Shown here: positions 54,709 through 63,794 of the stretch, in pieces
Layout: every line of letters starts with the position of its first letter
Numbering within the stretch: the stretch's first letter is position 1
Assembly: GCF_021173675.1 (NCBI RefSeq)
Contig: NZ_JAIHON010000025.1
Location: forward strand, 37,362-101,361
Source: Streptomyces lincolnensis
GTDB lineage: Bacteria; Actinomycetota; Actinomycetes; Streptomycetales; Streptomycetaceae
Length of the DNA stretch: 64,000 nt
Direction: 5' to 3'
The notes under the pieces: generated by a model
Seen by the model: only the letters and a program-made list of their open reading frames with translations
The model's database searches: none
Told to the model about the DNA's origin: nothing
Made by a program: the position numbers and the translations under genes

Positions 54709-56178
54709 ATGGCGTCGTCAACGGTGACCTCGTCCCAGCCCGCCAGACCACCGCAGCCGAACCTCGTGTTCCGGCAGTTGCGCGGACAGCGCTCGCCGGC
54801 CGAGTTCGCCGCGGCGGTACGGCGTGCCGCCCGCGAGATCGGTGAGCGGGTCAGCTGCGACGCGCGCTATGTCGGGCGCGTCGAGGCGGGCGAGATCCGC
54901 TGCCCCAACTACGCGTACGAACGGGTGTTCCTGCACATGTTCCCCGGCCGCACGCTCACCGACCTCGGGTTCGCGCCCCGCTCGTCCGTCCGCGGACGCC
55001 GGACGCGCACGTCCGAGGACGCGCCCCCGGCTCGCGCCATGAGCCCGGTGTACGCGGCCGGTGAGACGCCCGGGGTGCCCGAGCCGTATGACCCGCAGGA
55101 CAGACAGGACCCGTACGGCACACAGGGCCCGTACGAGACGTACGACAACTACGAGGAGAGCGACGTGCTGCGTCGCGCATTCATGACCGGCGGGGGCGCC
55201 ACGGTGGCCGCCGCTTCACTGGGCCCGTTGGGGCTCGTCCCCGAGGCCGTCGCCGTGGGAGGTTCCCTCCGGCGCGTCGGCGCGGGGGAGGCGAGCGCGC
55301 TGGAGGAGGCCGTCCGCCGGATCCGGCTGCTCGACGACCGGCACGGCGCGGACGGTCTCTACCGGCGCGCGGCCACTCCGCTGCGCGCCGCCTACGCGCT
55401 GCTGGACGCGGGGGTGACCCGGCGGACGACCGCCGACCGGCTCCACTCCGGCGCCGGCGAACTGGCCATCTCGGTGGGCTGGCTGGCCCATGACTCGGGG
55501 CGCTTCGACGACGCCCGCTCGCACTACGCGGAGGCGCTCGCCACCGCCCGGACGAGCGGCGACGAGGCCCTGGAGGCACACGCCTTCTGCAACACCGCGT
55601 TCCTCGCACGGGATGCCGGGCGCCCGCGCGAGGCGGTGCGCGCCGCGCAGGCCGCGCAGCGCGTCGCACGCCCACTCGGCTCCGCCCGGCTGATGTCGCT
55701 GCTCGCGCTGCGCGAGGCGGGCGGCTGGGCCGGACTCGCCGACCGCACCGGCTGCGAACAGGCGCTGGCCCGCGCCCAGGCCCTCTTCGAGCGGGGCCGC
55801 TCGGACGCCGACCCCGAGTGGATGAGCTTCTACGGCGAGGCCGAACTGGAGGGGCTGGAGGCGCAGTGCTGGTCCACGCTGGGCGACTGGGGGCGCGCGG
55901 CCCGGCACGCGGGCCGTGCGGCGCGTCTCCAGGACCCGCACTTCACCCGGAACATCGCGCTGTACACCGCCGAACTGGCCGACGATCTCGCCCGGGGCGG
56001 CCGTCCCGACGAGGCCGCGGCGGCCGGGATGCGGGTACTGGACCTGCTGGGCGAGGTCCAGTCCTCGCGTATCCAGTCGATGCTGGCCGGCACGGCACGC
56101 GTACTGCTGCCGCACCGGCGCGCCTCGGGAGTCTCCGCGTTCCTCGAACGCCACGCGGGCCTCCCCCGCACGGCGTGA
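54709..56178 (+). CDS. HTH-TPR regulator (NsdA-like architecture)
   Basis: 489 residues: an HTH-like N-terminus (about 18-75, FRQLRGQRSPAEFAAAVRRAAREIG and RYVGRVEAGEIRCPNYAYERV), a Pro/Tyr-rich linker (about 95-155) with repeated DPYGTQGPYETYDNY, a hydrophobic FMTGGGATVAAASLGPLGL segment, and TPR-like helices to the end. This layout occurs in streptomycete regulators such as NsdA that repress antibiotic production; the specific orthologue is not established. GAGAGG lies eight bases before ATG 54709. Confidence 0.7.
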   Translation: MASSTVTSSQPARPPQPNLVFRQLRGQRSPAEFAAAVRRAAREIGERVSCDARYVGRVEAGEIRCPNYAYERVFLHMFPGRTLTDLGFAPRSSVRGRRTRTSEDAPPARAMSPVYAAGETPGVPEPYDPQDRQDPYGTQGPYETYDNYEESDVLRRAFMTGGGATVAAASLGPLGLVPEAVAVGGSLRRVGAGEASALEEAVRRIRLLDDRHGADGLYRRAATPLRAAYALLDAGVTRRTTADRLHSGAGELAISVGWLAHDSGRFDDARSHYAEALATARTSGDEALEAHAFCNTAFLARDAGRPREAVRAAQAAQRVARPLGSARLMSLLALREAGGWAGLADRTGCEQALARAQALFERGRSDADPEWMSFYGEAELEGLEAQCWSTLGDWGRAARHAGRAARLQDPHFTRNIALYTAELADDLARGGRPDEAAAAGMRVLDLLGEVQSSRIQSMLAGTARVLLPHRRASGVSAFLERHAGLPRTA

Positions 56179-56507
56179 GCCACGGCGCCGTCTCACGCCC
56201 GCCTCCTGCCGCCCCTCCCCGGCTTCACCTCGGCGCACCCGTGTGCCCCGACCTGCGGCTCTACGTCGGTTCGCCCCGACCCCGCCGACACGACCGGGAA
56301 CCGGAACGCCCCGCGCAGCGCCACCGACGGGAAGAACACCAGCGCCCGCACACGGCATGGCACCGCGAATGATGTGGGGGCGGCCACCCCGTATCCGGGC
56401 CGCCGGCCACGACACCCGCCCGCGCCCCCGCCGCGCGCGCCGGGGAGACGGGGCCGCACCGAGTGCCCTGGGCGCCGGTCGCGTCGCCTCGGGGATGGTC
56501 TCGCGGG
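56179..56507. other. 329-bp intergenic region
   Basis: Between convergent genes. GC-rich, with no gene I can support and no clear perfect hairpin. Confidence 0.5.
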
Positions 56508-57107
56508 TCAGTCCGCGGTCAGGTGGCCCCGGTCGTTCCAGCTCTCGATGGCCGGTTCGCCGTAGGCCCAGCCGAGGATCGACAGGGAGGTGGGGTAGAG
56601 GCGGATCCGCGCGGCGAAGTCGATCGGCAGGCCCAGCCAGCGGGCCCCGATGGAGCGCAGGATGTGGCCGTGCGCGAAGACCAGGACGTCCCGGTCGGCC
56701 GAGCGGGCCCAGGCGACGACCTCGTCCGCGCGTGCGGTGATCTCGGCGAGCGACTCGCCCTCCGGGACGCCGTCGCGCCAGATCAGCCAGCCGGGCCGGA
56801 CGGCCTGGATCTCCTCGGGGGTCATGCCCTCGTAGGCGCCGTAGTCCCACTCCATGAGCGTGTCCCAGGTGCTCGCGCGCTCACCGAAACCGGCGAGTTC
56901 GCAGGTCTCCCGCGCGCGGGAGAGCGGGCTGGTGCGTATCTCCACCCCGGCAAGAGCGCCGAACGGCGCGCGGTGCAGCCGTTCACCGAGTAGTTTGGCG
57001 CCTCTGCGGCCCTCCTCCAGGAGGGGTACGTCGGTCCTGCCGGTGTGCTTGCCGGACAGCGACCACGCGGTCTGTCCGTGCCGTGCCAGCAGGATGCGCG
57101 GTGCCAT
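56508..57107 (-). CDS. Histidine phosphatase (phosphoglycerate mutase-like)
   Basis: 199 residues: catalytic RHGQT at 9-13, EIRTSPLSRARETCEL, acid Glu in EWDYGAYEG, and second His in VFAHGHILRSIGARWLGL. Likely a small-molecule phosphatase of the cobC/PhoE branch; substrate unknown. Confidence 0.85.
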   Translation of the reverse strand: MAPRILLARHGQTAWSLSGKHTGRTDVPLLEEGRRGAKLLGERLHRAPFGALAGVEIRTSPLSRARETCELAGFGERASTWDTLMEWDYGAYEGMTPEEIQAVRPGWLIWRDGVPEGESLAEITARADEVVAWARSADRDVLVFAHGHILRSIGARWLGLPIDFAARIRLYPTSLSILGWAYGEPAIESWNDRGHLTAD

Positions 57108-57314
57108 GAAGGGACCCCTCCGGGAGTGGGCAGAAGCGGAACCCTTCCATCATCGCGCACGCCGAGGCGCCGTCCGTCGGGGGCAACCCGGTGGGCGATC
57201 TCTGCGTCTTCAAGGGCCGGGGGCGCTCCATGGGGGAGCGCCGAACACGCCGTAAAGTGGCACGACCGGACGGATACCACCGGACGCGCGCGAGAGAAGG
57301 GGGAGGGCGATCGG

Positions 57315-58301
57315 ATGCCGCTGACCGAGACACCAGGCACCGAGGCGGCCCCACGGATCCGGCTGCGCTGGTGGACCGAGCTGCCGCTGATCCTCCTGGT
57401 GTACGCCTGCTACTCGGCGGGCCGGCTGCTGGCCCGGGGCGACGTCTCCACCGCCGTCGACCACGGACTGGCGATCCTGCGCGTCGAGAAGTTCCTGTAC
57501 CTCAACGCGGAGCACCCGCTGAACCGGCTCTTCACCCGGGAGGCGTGGCTCGGCGTACCGGCCGACTTCTGGTACGCCTCGCTGCACTACGTGGTGACGC
57601 CCGCCGTCCTGATCTGGCTGTTCCGGTCGCACGCCGTGCGCTACCGGGCGGCCCGCACCTGGCTGATGACGTCCACCTTCATCGGCCTGATCGGCTTCAC
57701 CCTGCTCCCGACCTGCCCGCCGCGCCTGCTCTCGGCGAACCACGGCTTCGTGGACACGATGGCCCAGTACAGCTCGTACGGCTGGTGGGGCGGCGAGGCC
57801 AGCGCCCCGCGGGGTCTGGGCGGGATGACCAACCAGTACGCGGCGATGCCGAGCCTGCACGTGGGCTGGGCGCTGTGGTGCGGTGTGATGCTGTGGAAGT
57901 ACGGGCGGTCGCCGCTGACGAGGACCGCGGCGGTCCTGTACCCGCTGATCACCACGATCGTGGTGATGGGCACCGCGAACCACTACTTCCTCGACGCGGT
58001 CGCGGGCGCGGCCGTGATGGGGGTCGGCCTGCTGCTCACGCCGTACGTCATGCGGACCGCGCAGCGGGCCGGGGCGCTGCTGCGGGCCCGGGTGGCGGGG
58101 CTCACGGCGGGTTCGCCCGGCGCGACCACCCCGGTCCCGGCGGGCTCTCGTGGCGCAACCGCCTCAATTGTCAGTGGCGGATGCCAGACTTCCGCGGGTG
58201 AGCAATTTCCACGGCATCGCGAGTCACGGTTCCCCGACGGGGCCGAGCCCAGTGCCTCCCCCGCGGAAGCGGGAGACGGCGCTCCGGCACCGGCTCGCTG
58301 A
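57315..58301 (+). CDS. PAP2-superfamily membrane phosphatase
   Basis: 328 residues with about six spans and PAP2/inositol phosphotransferase motifs: PSLHVGWALW (about 178) and NHYFLDAVAGAAVMG (about 220). The Pro/Ala-rich tail overlaps the next gene by about 100 bp; the tail is low complexity and may be dispensable. GGAGGG precedes ATG 57315. Substrate is probably a lipid phosphate. Confidence 0.82.
   Translation: MPLTETPGTEAAPRIRLRWWTELPLILLVYACYSAGRLLARGDVSTAVDHGLAILRVEKFLYLNAEHPLNRLFTREAWLGVPADFWYASLHYVVTPAVLIWLFRSHAVRYRAARTWLMTSTFIGLIGFTLLPTCPPRLLSANHGFVDTMAQYSSYGWWGGEASAPRGLGGMTNQYAAMPSLHVGWALWCGVMLWKYGRSPLTRTAAVLYPLITTIVVMGTANHYFLDAVAGAAVMGVGLLLTPYVMRTAQRAGALLRARVAGLTAGSPGATTPVPAGSRGATASIVSGGCQTSAGEQFPRHRESRFPDGAEPSASPAEAGDGAPAPAR
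58168..58190 (+). promoter_or_regulatory. DNA-damage (RecA-NDp / PafBC-type) promoter motif
   Basis: TTGTCAGTGGC (58168-58178), six bases, then CAGACT (58185-58190). The known actinobacterial motif is TTGTCAGTGGC-N6-TAGnnT; the first block is exact and the -10 matches at A, G and T. Transcription would begin about 58197, directly at GTG 58198. Confidence 0.72.
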
Positions 58302-59394
58302 GCTGCGCGGCCCCGACGTCCCTGCCAAGGCGCTGGACGCGCGTGCCCTGGCGGCGCTCGCCGCCAACCCCGGGTGCGAGCGGCGCGCGATCCTCGACGG
58401 CGCCGGGGTGGACAAGACGACGCTGGCGAGCGCGCTGGGCGCCCCGTCCGCCTTCGGGCAGTCGCAGTTCGCCCTGACCCGGGGCAACGCCTTCGAGGCG
58501 CGGGTGAAGTCCGACGGTGGCGCGGAGCTGCTGCGGCTGGTGCACGAGAAACTCGACCCGGGCGCCGAGCCGCCGTCCGGGGCCCAGCTCCCCGACCTCA
58601 CCGCCATCGGCCCCGAGGGCCGCACGGCCCGTACCGCGCTCGCCCTGCGGGAGGCCACCGCGGCCGGCGCGTGGGCGCTGCTCGACCATCCGATGCTGGC
58701 GCTCGACGTGGCGGGCTCCCCCGCCTTCCTGGAGCCGGACGCGGTGGTGGTGCATCCGGACGGCGGCTGGACGGTCGTGGAGATCAAGTCCTTCCCGATG
58801 CTCGACGGCTCGGCGGACCCGGCGAAGGTGGGCGCGGCGGCGCGCCAGGCAGCGGTGTACGTGCTGGCGCTGGAGGAGGTCGCGGCCCGTCTGGATCCCG
58901 CCCCGCGCGTGCGGCACCACGTCCTGCTGGTGTGTCCGAAGGACTTCTCCAACCTGCCCGCCGCGTCCGCGGTCGACATCCGCAAGCAGCGCGCGGTGAC
59001 CGCCCGCCAGCTGACCCGTCTCACCCGCCTTGAAGACATCGCCGACGCCCTGCCCGAGGGCACCTGCTTCTCCCCCGACCTGCCAGTCGAGGACCTCACG
59101 GCCGCGGTCGAGTCGGTCCCCGCGACCTACGCGCCCGAGTGCCTGTCCGCCTGCGAGCTGGCCTTCCACTGCCGCGACCGCTCCCGTACGGCCGGCGCGG
59201 TGACCTCCCTCGGCCGTTCGGTCCGCGCCGAGCTCGGCGGTCTCACCACGGTCGAGGACGTCCTCGCGGCGGCCCGCGGAGAGGCCGGCGATCCGGACGA
59301 CCCCGCGGTGGCCGCGCTGCGCAGAGCGGCGGAGCTGCGGGCGGAAGCGCTGGGCACGGCCGGGTTCGCGGTCGCGGGAGGTGCGCGTCCATGA
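58198..59394 (+). CDS. Cas4/Dna2-like Fe-S PD-(D/E)XK nuclease
   Basis: 398 residues. The PD-(D/E)XK core is D181 (EPDAVVV) and E195-I-K197 (WTVVEIKSF). One N-terminal Cys (C60, NPGCERRAIL) and three C-terminal Cys (C315, C319, C325 in CLSACELAFHCRDR) reproduce the split 4Fe-4S ligand pattern of Cas4, AddB and Dna2 nucleases. No cas genes or CRISPR repeats are nearby, so it is not a Cas4. GTG 58198 is supported by the damage promoter just upstream, implying a leaderless message; there is no ribosome site. First gene of a three-gene operon. Confidence 0.8.
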   Translation: MSNFHGIASHGSPTGPSPVPPPRKRETALRHRLAELRGPDVPAKALDARALAALAANPGCERRAILDGAGVDKTTLASALGAPSAFGQSQFALTRGNAFEARVKSDGGAELLRLVHEKLDPGAEPPSGAQLPDLTAIGPEGRTARTALALREATAAGAWALLDHPMLALDVAGSPAFLEPDAVVVHPDGGWTVVEIKSFPMLDGSADPAKVGAAARQAAVYVLALEEVAARLDPAPRVRHHVLLVCPKDFSNLPAASAVDIRKQRAVTARQLTRLTRLEDIADALPEGTCFSPDLPVEDLTAAVESVPATYAPECLSACELAFHCRDRSRTAGAVTSLGRSVRAELGGLTTVEDVLAAARGEAGDPDDPAVAALRRAAELRAEALGTAGFAVAGGARP

Positions 59395-59485
59395 CGGCAC
59401 CCGCCCACTCCCAGGCGCAGGTCACCGCTCTCGTCCCGACGGCCCCGCGCGCGAACGCGGCCGGGGCGGGCACCCTGGAGGCGGC

Positions 59486-61081
59486 ATGTCGCTGATCTCC
59501 ACCCTCGCCCGTCTCGAAGCGGTCAGCAGTGGCCGTGCTCAGCCCGCCGCCACCGTCCGGCACCGGCATCTCGCCGAGCGGCCGCTCGTGTTCGTGCCGC
59601 TCACCACCGCGGGTGAGGCCGGCGCCCCGCTGGGCGCGCTGGTGGGCACCGACCGGGACGCGCCGCGCCTGCTGGTCGTGCCGCAGCCCCGCGACCGTGA
59701 CCTCAGGTTCGCGTTCCTCGCCGAGCTCGCCGACGTCGTCCTGCCGTACATCGACGGGTACGCCGAGTCCGTGGAGGCAGCCGAGCGCACCGACACCGAC
59801 CCGGAGACCGGCAAGCGGGTCAAGGTCGAGGTCGACCTGTGCTCGGACGCCCCGCAGCTGATCGTGCCGAGCCGCGCGGGCGTGGAGTTCGTCCGGCTGC
59901 TGGGCCGCTCGCTGCGTTTTCGGCGTACGGCGGAGCAGGACCCGGAGACGCCGTATCCCGCGCCGCCCCGGCTGCCGTTGCTCGGGAGGTGGCTGACGCA
60001 TTTCGGGGAGCGGGCCCGGGTGCCGGGCTCCTCGCTGCTGCCGGCCATGACGGACCTGCTGGCCCGGCACTGGACGACCGGCCAGTCCACCCTGGAGGAC
60101 CAGCATCTGGGCGCGCTGCTCGCCTGGATCGACCCGCCCGAGGGGAGGTCCGGGGCCGAGGCCGCGCTGGACGCGGAGCTGACGCGGGACGCCCGGGGCC
60201 AGCTGCTGTGCCCGCCCGCGGGACCGGCCACCGACCCGGCCTTCGACAACAAGCTCCTCGCCCCGGCCATCGAGCGCTACGACCGTGCCCGCACCGCCCT
60301 CGCCGCCGCCGAGGACGGTCTGGAGGCCGACGACCGGCTCGGCATCCTCACCGCGGCCGAGCACGAGCTGCGGGAGCTGGTCGAGAGCCGGACCCGCCCC
60401 ACCTGGGACGCGGTGTGGCGGGGCCTGGACCTGCTGCGGGCGCTGCCGGAGGGCGCGCACGTCGAGGAGCGGTGGACCCGCGACCGCTGGTCCTTCACCG
60501 CCCACCGCGACCGCGTCCTGGCCGGTGAGCCCCCGCAGCCGCGCCGCGACGACGCGGTCACCGCCGCGAACAAGCTGGCCGCGCGCGAGCGCGAGCAGGC
60601 CCGGCTGGAGGCCCAGGAGGCGCTGGACGACCCGCTGGTGATGGCCGGGCGGCGGCTGTCCGGAGAGGCGTTCACGGGCGAGGTCACGGATGTCGTCATG
60701 GCGTACAGCGAGGGAAAGCGGCCGAGCCCCCGCCCGCTGGTGACCGTCCGCACGGACGACCGGCCGCATCTGGGCGAGCGGGCCCGGGTGTACCGCTCGC
60801 TGGGCGGCAAGCCGCAGGCGGCGGAGTTCGTCGGGCAGGAGGACGAGGGGATTCTCGTCCTGCGGATCATGGACAAGATGGGCCGCGGCAAGGAGCCCGA
60901 GGCGGGATCGGTGCCGGAGAAGGGCGACCGGGTCTGTTTCACGCTCTTCGAGCACGAACAGCGCGGCGGCGCGAAGCTGCCCGACCCGGAGGACACCCCG
61001 TGGACGCACGGCGGTCCGCCCGGCGAGGCGGCCGCCGTACCGGAAAGCGCCGATCCCCTGACCGCGGAGGACGTTCTGTGA
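59486..61081 (+). CDS. Unknown protein of the nuclease-helicase operon
   Basis: 531 residues, soluble, no signal. Visible features are an N-terminal alpha/beta region (LVFVPLTTAGEAGAPLGALVG, RLLVVPQPRDRDLRF), a helical middle (AIERYDRARTALAAAEDGLEADDRLG; KLAAREREQARLEAQEAL, possible coiled coil at about 375-395), and a C-terminal beta-rich part (GEVTDVV, LVTVRTDDRPHLGERARVY, GDRVCFTLFEHEQ) that looks like an OB-type or SH3-like barrel. GGAGG precedes ATG 59486; its stop overlaps the helicase start (GTGA). I do not recognise the family. By context it may be the DNA-binding or coupling subunit. Confidence 0.65.
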   Translation: MSLISTLARLEAVSSGRAQPAATVRHRHLAERPLVFVPLTTAGEAGAPLGALVGTDRDAPRLLVVPQPRDRDLRFAFLAELADVVLPYIDGYAESVEAAERTDTDPETGKRVKVEVDLCSDAPQLIVPSRAGVEFVRLLGRSLRFRRTAEQDPETPYPAPPRLPLLGRWLTHFGERARVPGSSLLPAMTDLLARHWTTGQSTLEDQHLGALLAWIDPPEGRSGAEAALDAELTRDARGQLLCPPAGPATDPAFDNKLLAPAIERYDRARTALAAAEDGLEADDRLGILTAAEHELRELVESRTRPTWDAVWRGLDLLRALPEGAHVEERWTRDRWSFTAHRDRVLAGEPPQPRRDDAVTAANKLAAREREQARLEAQEALDDPLVMAGRRLSGEAFTGEVTDVVMAYSEGKRPSPRPLVTVRTDDRPHLGERARVYRSLGGKPQAAEFVGQEDEGILVLRIMDKMGRGKEPEAGSVPEKGDRVCFTLFEHEQRGGAKLPDPEDTPWTHGGPPGEAAAVPESADPLTAEDVL

Positions 61082-62442
61082 CCACCCCGGCCACTCCGGC
61101 CACTCCGGCCATCCCTGCCTTCGACCCCGGCGCCGAGGCCGGCCGGGCCACCGCGGCGATCCTCCACGACACCCTGCACGGCACCCACCGGGGCGTGGTC
61201 GTGGACTCCCCGCCCGGCGCCGGGAAGTCCACACTCGTCGTCCGCGCCGCGCTCGAACTCGCCGACGCCGGGCGCCCACTGATGGTGGTCGCGCAGACGA
61301 ACGCGCAGGTGGACGATCTCGTCCTGCGGCTCGCCGAGAAGAGTCCCGAGCTGCCGGTGGGGCGTCTGCACAGCAGTGACACCGACCCGTACGACAAGGC
61401 GCTCGACGACCTGCCGAACGTCCGCAAGTCGGCGAAGGCGGCCGATCTCGCCGGGCTCGCGGTGGTGATCTCGACGGCCGCGAAATGGGGGCACGTCAAG
61501 GTCGACGAACCCTGGCGGCACGCGATCGTCGACGAGGCCTACCAGATGCGCTCCGACGCGCTGCTCGCCGTCGCCGGGCTGTTCGAGCGGGCGCTGTTCG
61601 TGGGCGATCCGGGCCAGCTGGACCCGTTCGCGATCGTCGGCAGCGAGCAGTGGGCGGGCCTGTCCTACGACCCCTCGGCCTCGGCCGTGACGACCCTGCT
61701 CGCGCACAATCCGGAACTCCCCCAGCACCGGCTGCCGGTGTCCTGGCGGCTCCCGGCCTCGGCGGCGCCCCTGGTCTCGGACGCCTTCTATCCCTTCACC
61801 CCCTTCCGCAGCGGCACGGACCACGGGGACCGCCGGCTGTCCTTCGGCGTCCCGTCGGACGGCTCGGGTCCCGACCGGGTGATCGACGAGGCGGCGGAGT
61901 CGGGCTGGGGCCTGCTGGAGCTGCCCGCCCGGCACACCCCGCGCACGGACCCGGAGGCGGTACGGGCGGTGGCGGCCGTCGTACGGCGGCTGCTGGACCG
62001 GAGTGGCGCGGCGGTCTCGGAGCGCTCCCCCGACCCCACGCCGCTGACGCCCGACCGGATCGCCGTCGGCACCGCCCACCGGGACCAGGCGGCGGCCGTC
62101 CGCGCGGCCCTGGCCGAGCTGGGCGTGGCGGACGTCACGGTCGACACGGCCAATCGTCTCCAGGGCCGCGAGTTCGACGTCACGGTCGTCCTCCACCCCC
62201 TGTCCGGCCGCCCCGACGCCACAGCCTTCCACCTGGAGACCGGCCGCCTGTGCGTCCTGGCCTCCCGCCACCGCCACGCCTGCATCGTCGTCTGCCGCGC
62301 CGGCGTCACCGACCTCCTGGACGACTACCCCTCCACGGAACCGGTCCAGCTGGGAACGCTGGTGAAGTTCCCCGACGGCTGGGAGGCGAACCACGCGGTG
62401 CTGGCGAAACTGGCCGAGCACAAGGTGGCGTGGCAGGGGTGA
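61078..62442 (+). CDS. SF1 (Dna2/Upf1-like) DNA helicase/ATPase
   Basis: 454 residues with helicase motifs in order: Walker A PPGAGKST (K50), Q/Ia region QTNAQVDDLV, Walker B VDEAY (152-155), motif III FVGDPGQLDPF, IV SWRLP, V TANRLQGREFDVTVV, VI ASRHRHACIVV. The short length and motif spacing resemble SF1B helicases such as Dna2. Start GTG 61078 overlaps the upstream stop and has GGAGG ahead. With the Fe-S nuclease two genes upstream, this is equivalent to a split Dna2 and suggests DNA end processing or phage defence. Confidence 0.82.
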   Translation: MTTPATPATPAIPAFDPGAEAGRATAAILHDTLHGTHRGVVVDSPPGAGKSTLVVRAALELADAGRPLMVVAQTNAQVDDLVLRLAEKSPELPVGRLHSSDTDPYDKALDDLPNVRKSAKAADLAGLAVVISTAAKWGHVKVDEPWRHAIVDEAYQMRSDALLAVAGLFERALFVGDPGQLDPFAIVGSEQWAGLSYDPSASAVTTLLAHNPELPQHRLPVSWRLPASAAPLVSDAFYPFTPFRSGTDHGDRRLSFGVPSDGSGPDRVIDEAAESGWGLLELPARHTPRTDPEAVRAVAAVVRRLLDRSGAAVSERSPDPTPLTPDRIAVGTAHRDQAAAVRAALAELGVADVTVDTANRLQGREFDVTVVLHPLSGRPDATAFHLETGRLCVLASRHRHACIVVCRAGVTDLLDDYPSTEPVQLGTLVKFPDGWEANHAVLAKLAEHKVAWQG

Positions 62443-62585
62443 CAGACGCACCGTCCCGCCGAGCACCCGCACATCGCCCACCACGTCCCACTCCCCCGCC
62501 GGACGGAGTCCGGCACACCGCCGGAGGCGGCGGGTCGTGGGGACCGGTGAAACCCGCGGAGCGCCAGGTGGCGTGGCAGGGGTGA
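62423..62585 (+). repeat. Exact 20-bp direct repeat at the helicase 3' end
   Basis: AGGTGGCGTGGCAGGGGTGA occurs at 62423-62442 (the last codons and stop of the helicase) and again at 62566-62585, 143 bp apart. Confidence 0.85.
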
Positions 62586-62707
62586 TCGGCGGGGAACATC
62601 ACAGCGGTCGGAATCCTTGAGACCGCCGGAGGACCCCGGCCCCCTTGCGCGGGCTTGGGACAATGGACGGTGGCCCACTCACCCGTGACCCACGAGGAGG
62701 AGAAGAC

Positions 62708-63076
62708 ATGGCGGAGCACACGCCGCGTCGGAACGAATCGCGGCTACGCCCCGCGCCCCTGCTCTTCGAGCCCGCGCAGGCCGCCGCCGACCCGGAGCAC
62801 TTCTTCGATCTGGAGTCGATCGACGACCCCCGCGCCCTGCTGTCCCGCGCGACGGAGCTGACGCACGCCTTCCGCGCGGCGACCGACCGTGCCGTGGAGT
62901 TCCAGGCGATCGCGGCGGCCCAGCTGGCCGACCCGCGCCGCTTCGACCGGCTGACGACGGCGGACATCGCCGAGCGGGCCGAGTGGACCGAGGACTACGC
63001 GAAGCGGATGGTCGAGTTCGGCCGTGACCTGCTGCGCGGCGGCGCGGAGGGCCTCGGCTCGGTCGATCCGGTGTAG
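62708..63076 (+). CDS. Small conserved hypothetical protein
   Basis: 122 residues, acidic and helical: RLRPAPLLFEPAQAAADPEHFFDLE, ALLSRATELTHAFRAATDRAVEFQAIAAAQLADPRRFDRL, EWTEDYAKRMVEFGRDLL. GAGGAGGAG precedes ATG 62708. No family recognised; the helical repeat could be dimerising. No evident link to the helicase operon. Confidence 0.65.
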   Translation: MAEHTPRRNESRLRPAPLLFEPAQAAADPEHFFDLESIDDPRALLSRATELTHAFRAATDRAVEFQAIAAAQLADPRRFDRLTTADIAERAEWTEDYAKRMVEFGRDLLRGGAEGLGSVDPV

Positions 63077-63194
63077 ACGCACCCCGGTTCCTGGCATATG
63101 CCAGCCGCGCAAGATACCCCCTCCCGCCCCTTCTCGTCCGGTCTTTCGGCAACTCTGGGAAACGGAACACTCACACCCCGTAGACGTATATGCC

Positions 63195-63794
63195 ATGAGC
63201 AACGCACGGGAAGAGCAACGCTGCGACGTCTCCGGCATCTCAGGCGTCACCGCGGACGGCGCGGCCTGGCTCGCCTCTGCCGGAACGTATCCGCGCAGCA
63301 CCCTGGCCCTCTGGGAGGAACGTCCGGACGCCCCGGTCGTCCTGCCCTGCGGTACCGCGTTCGACGTCGTGGGCGCGCCCGCGATCTTCGGCCGCCGGAT
63401 GCTCGACCGGCTGTGGGACGAGGGCCCGGGGTCGGGTCCGGTGGCGGTGTTCCGGGGCCGGGTGCTGCTGTTCGCCGCACCGGGCACGGCTCACCGGCTG
63501 CCGTCGCTGCTGCACTGGGAGGAGTTCGGCCGCACCGGCGCGATCCCGCCGCTGCTGTGCCACGGCACCGGAGACGCGGTCACCCTCCCCGCCCCGACGG
63601 CCGCCTACACCCCCTCCTCCGCCCGCCCCGACTCCCGCTGGCTGGTCGCCCCTGACACCCGTCACCCCTGGCTCCCGGGGCCCGAGATCCTGCTCTGGGC
63701 GGCCGTCCGGGCGGCCCGCGCGGCCGTGCGGATATCGATTTTTCCTCCCGCCGATCAGGGTGCTAAGGTCTACGACGTCAGCAGGCGCCGCTAG
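63195..63794 (+). CDS. Conserved actinobacterial protein upstream of tRNA-Lys
   Basis: 199 residues. The segment TADGAAWLASAGTYPRSTLALWEERPDAPVVLPCGTAFDVVGAPAIFGRRMLDRLW resembles the N-terminal part of streptomycete bifunctional primase/polymerase (prim-pol) proteins, but no complete catalytic triad is visible. A basic C-terminus (YDVSRRR) runs into the tRNA gene: its TAG stop (63792-63794) is inside the tRNA-Lys acceptor region. ATG 63195 is the likely start, without a good ribosome site. Confidence 0.6.
   Translation: MSNAREEQRCDVSGISGVTADGAAWLASAGTYPRSTLALWEERPDAPVVLPCGTAFDVVGAPAIFGRRMLDRLWDEGPGSGPVAVFRGRVLLFAAPGTAHRLPSLLHWEEFGRTGAIPPLLCHGTGDAVTLPAPTAAYTPSSARPDSRWLVAPDTRHPWLPGPEILLWAAVRAARAAVRISIFPPADQGAKVYDVSRRR

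Noticed and set aside
58198..59394. Cas4 of a CRISPR-Cas locus
   Set aside because: The Fe-S nuclease resembles Cas4, but no other cas genes, and no array of regularly spaced repeats, are visible in the window.
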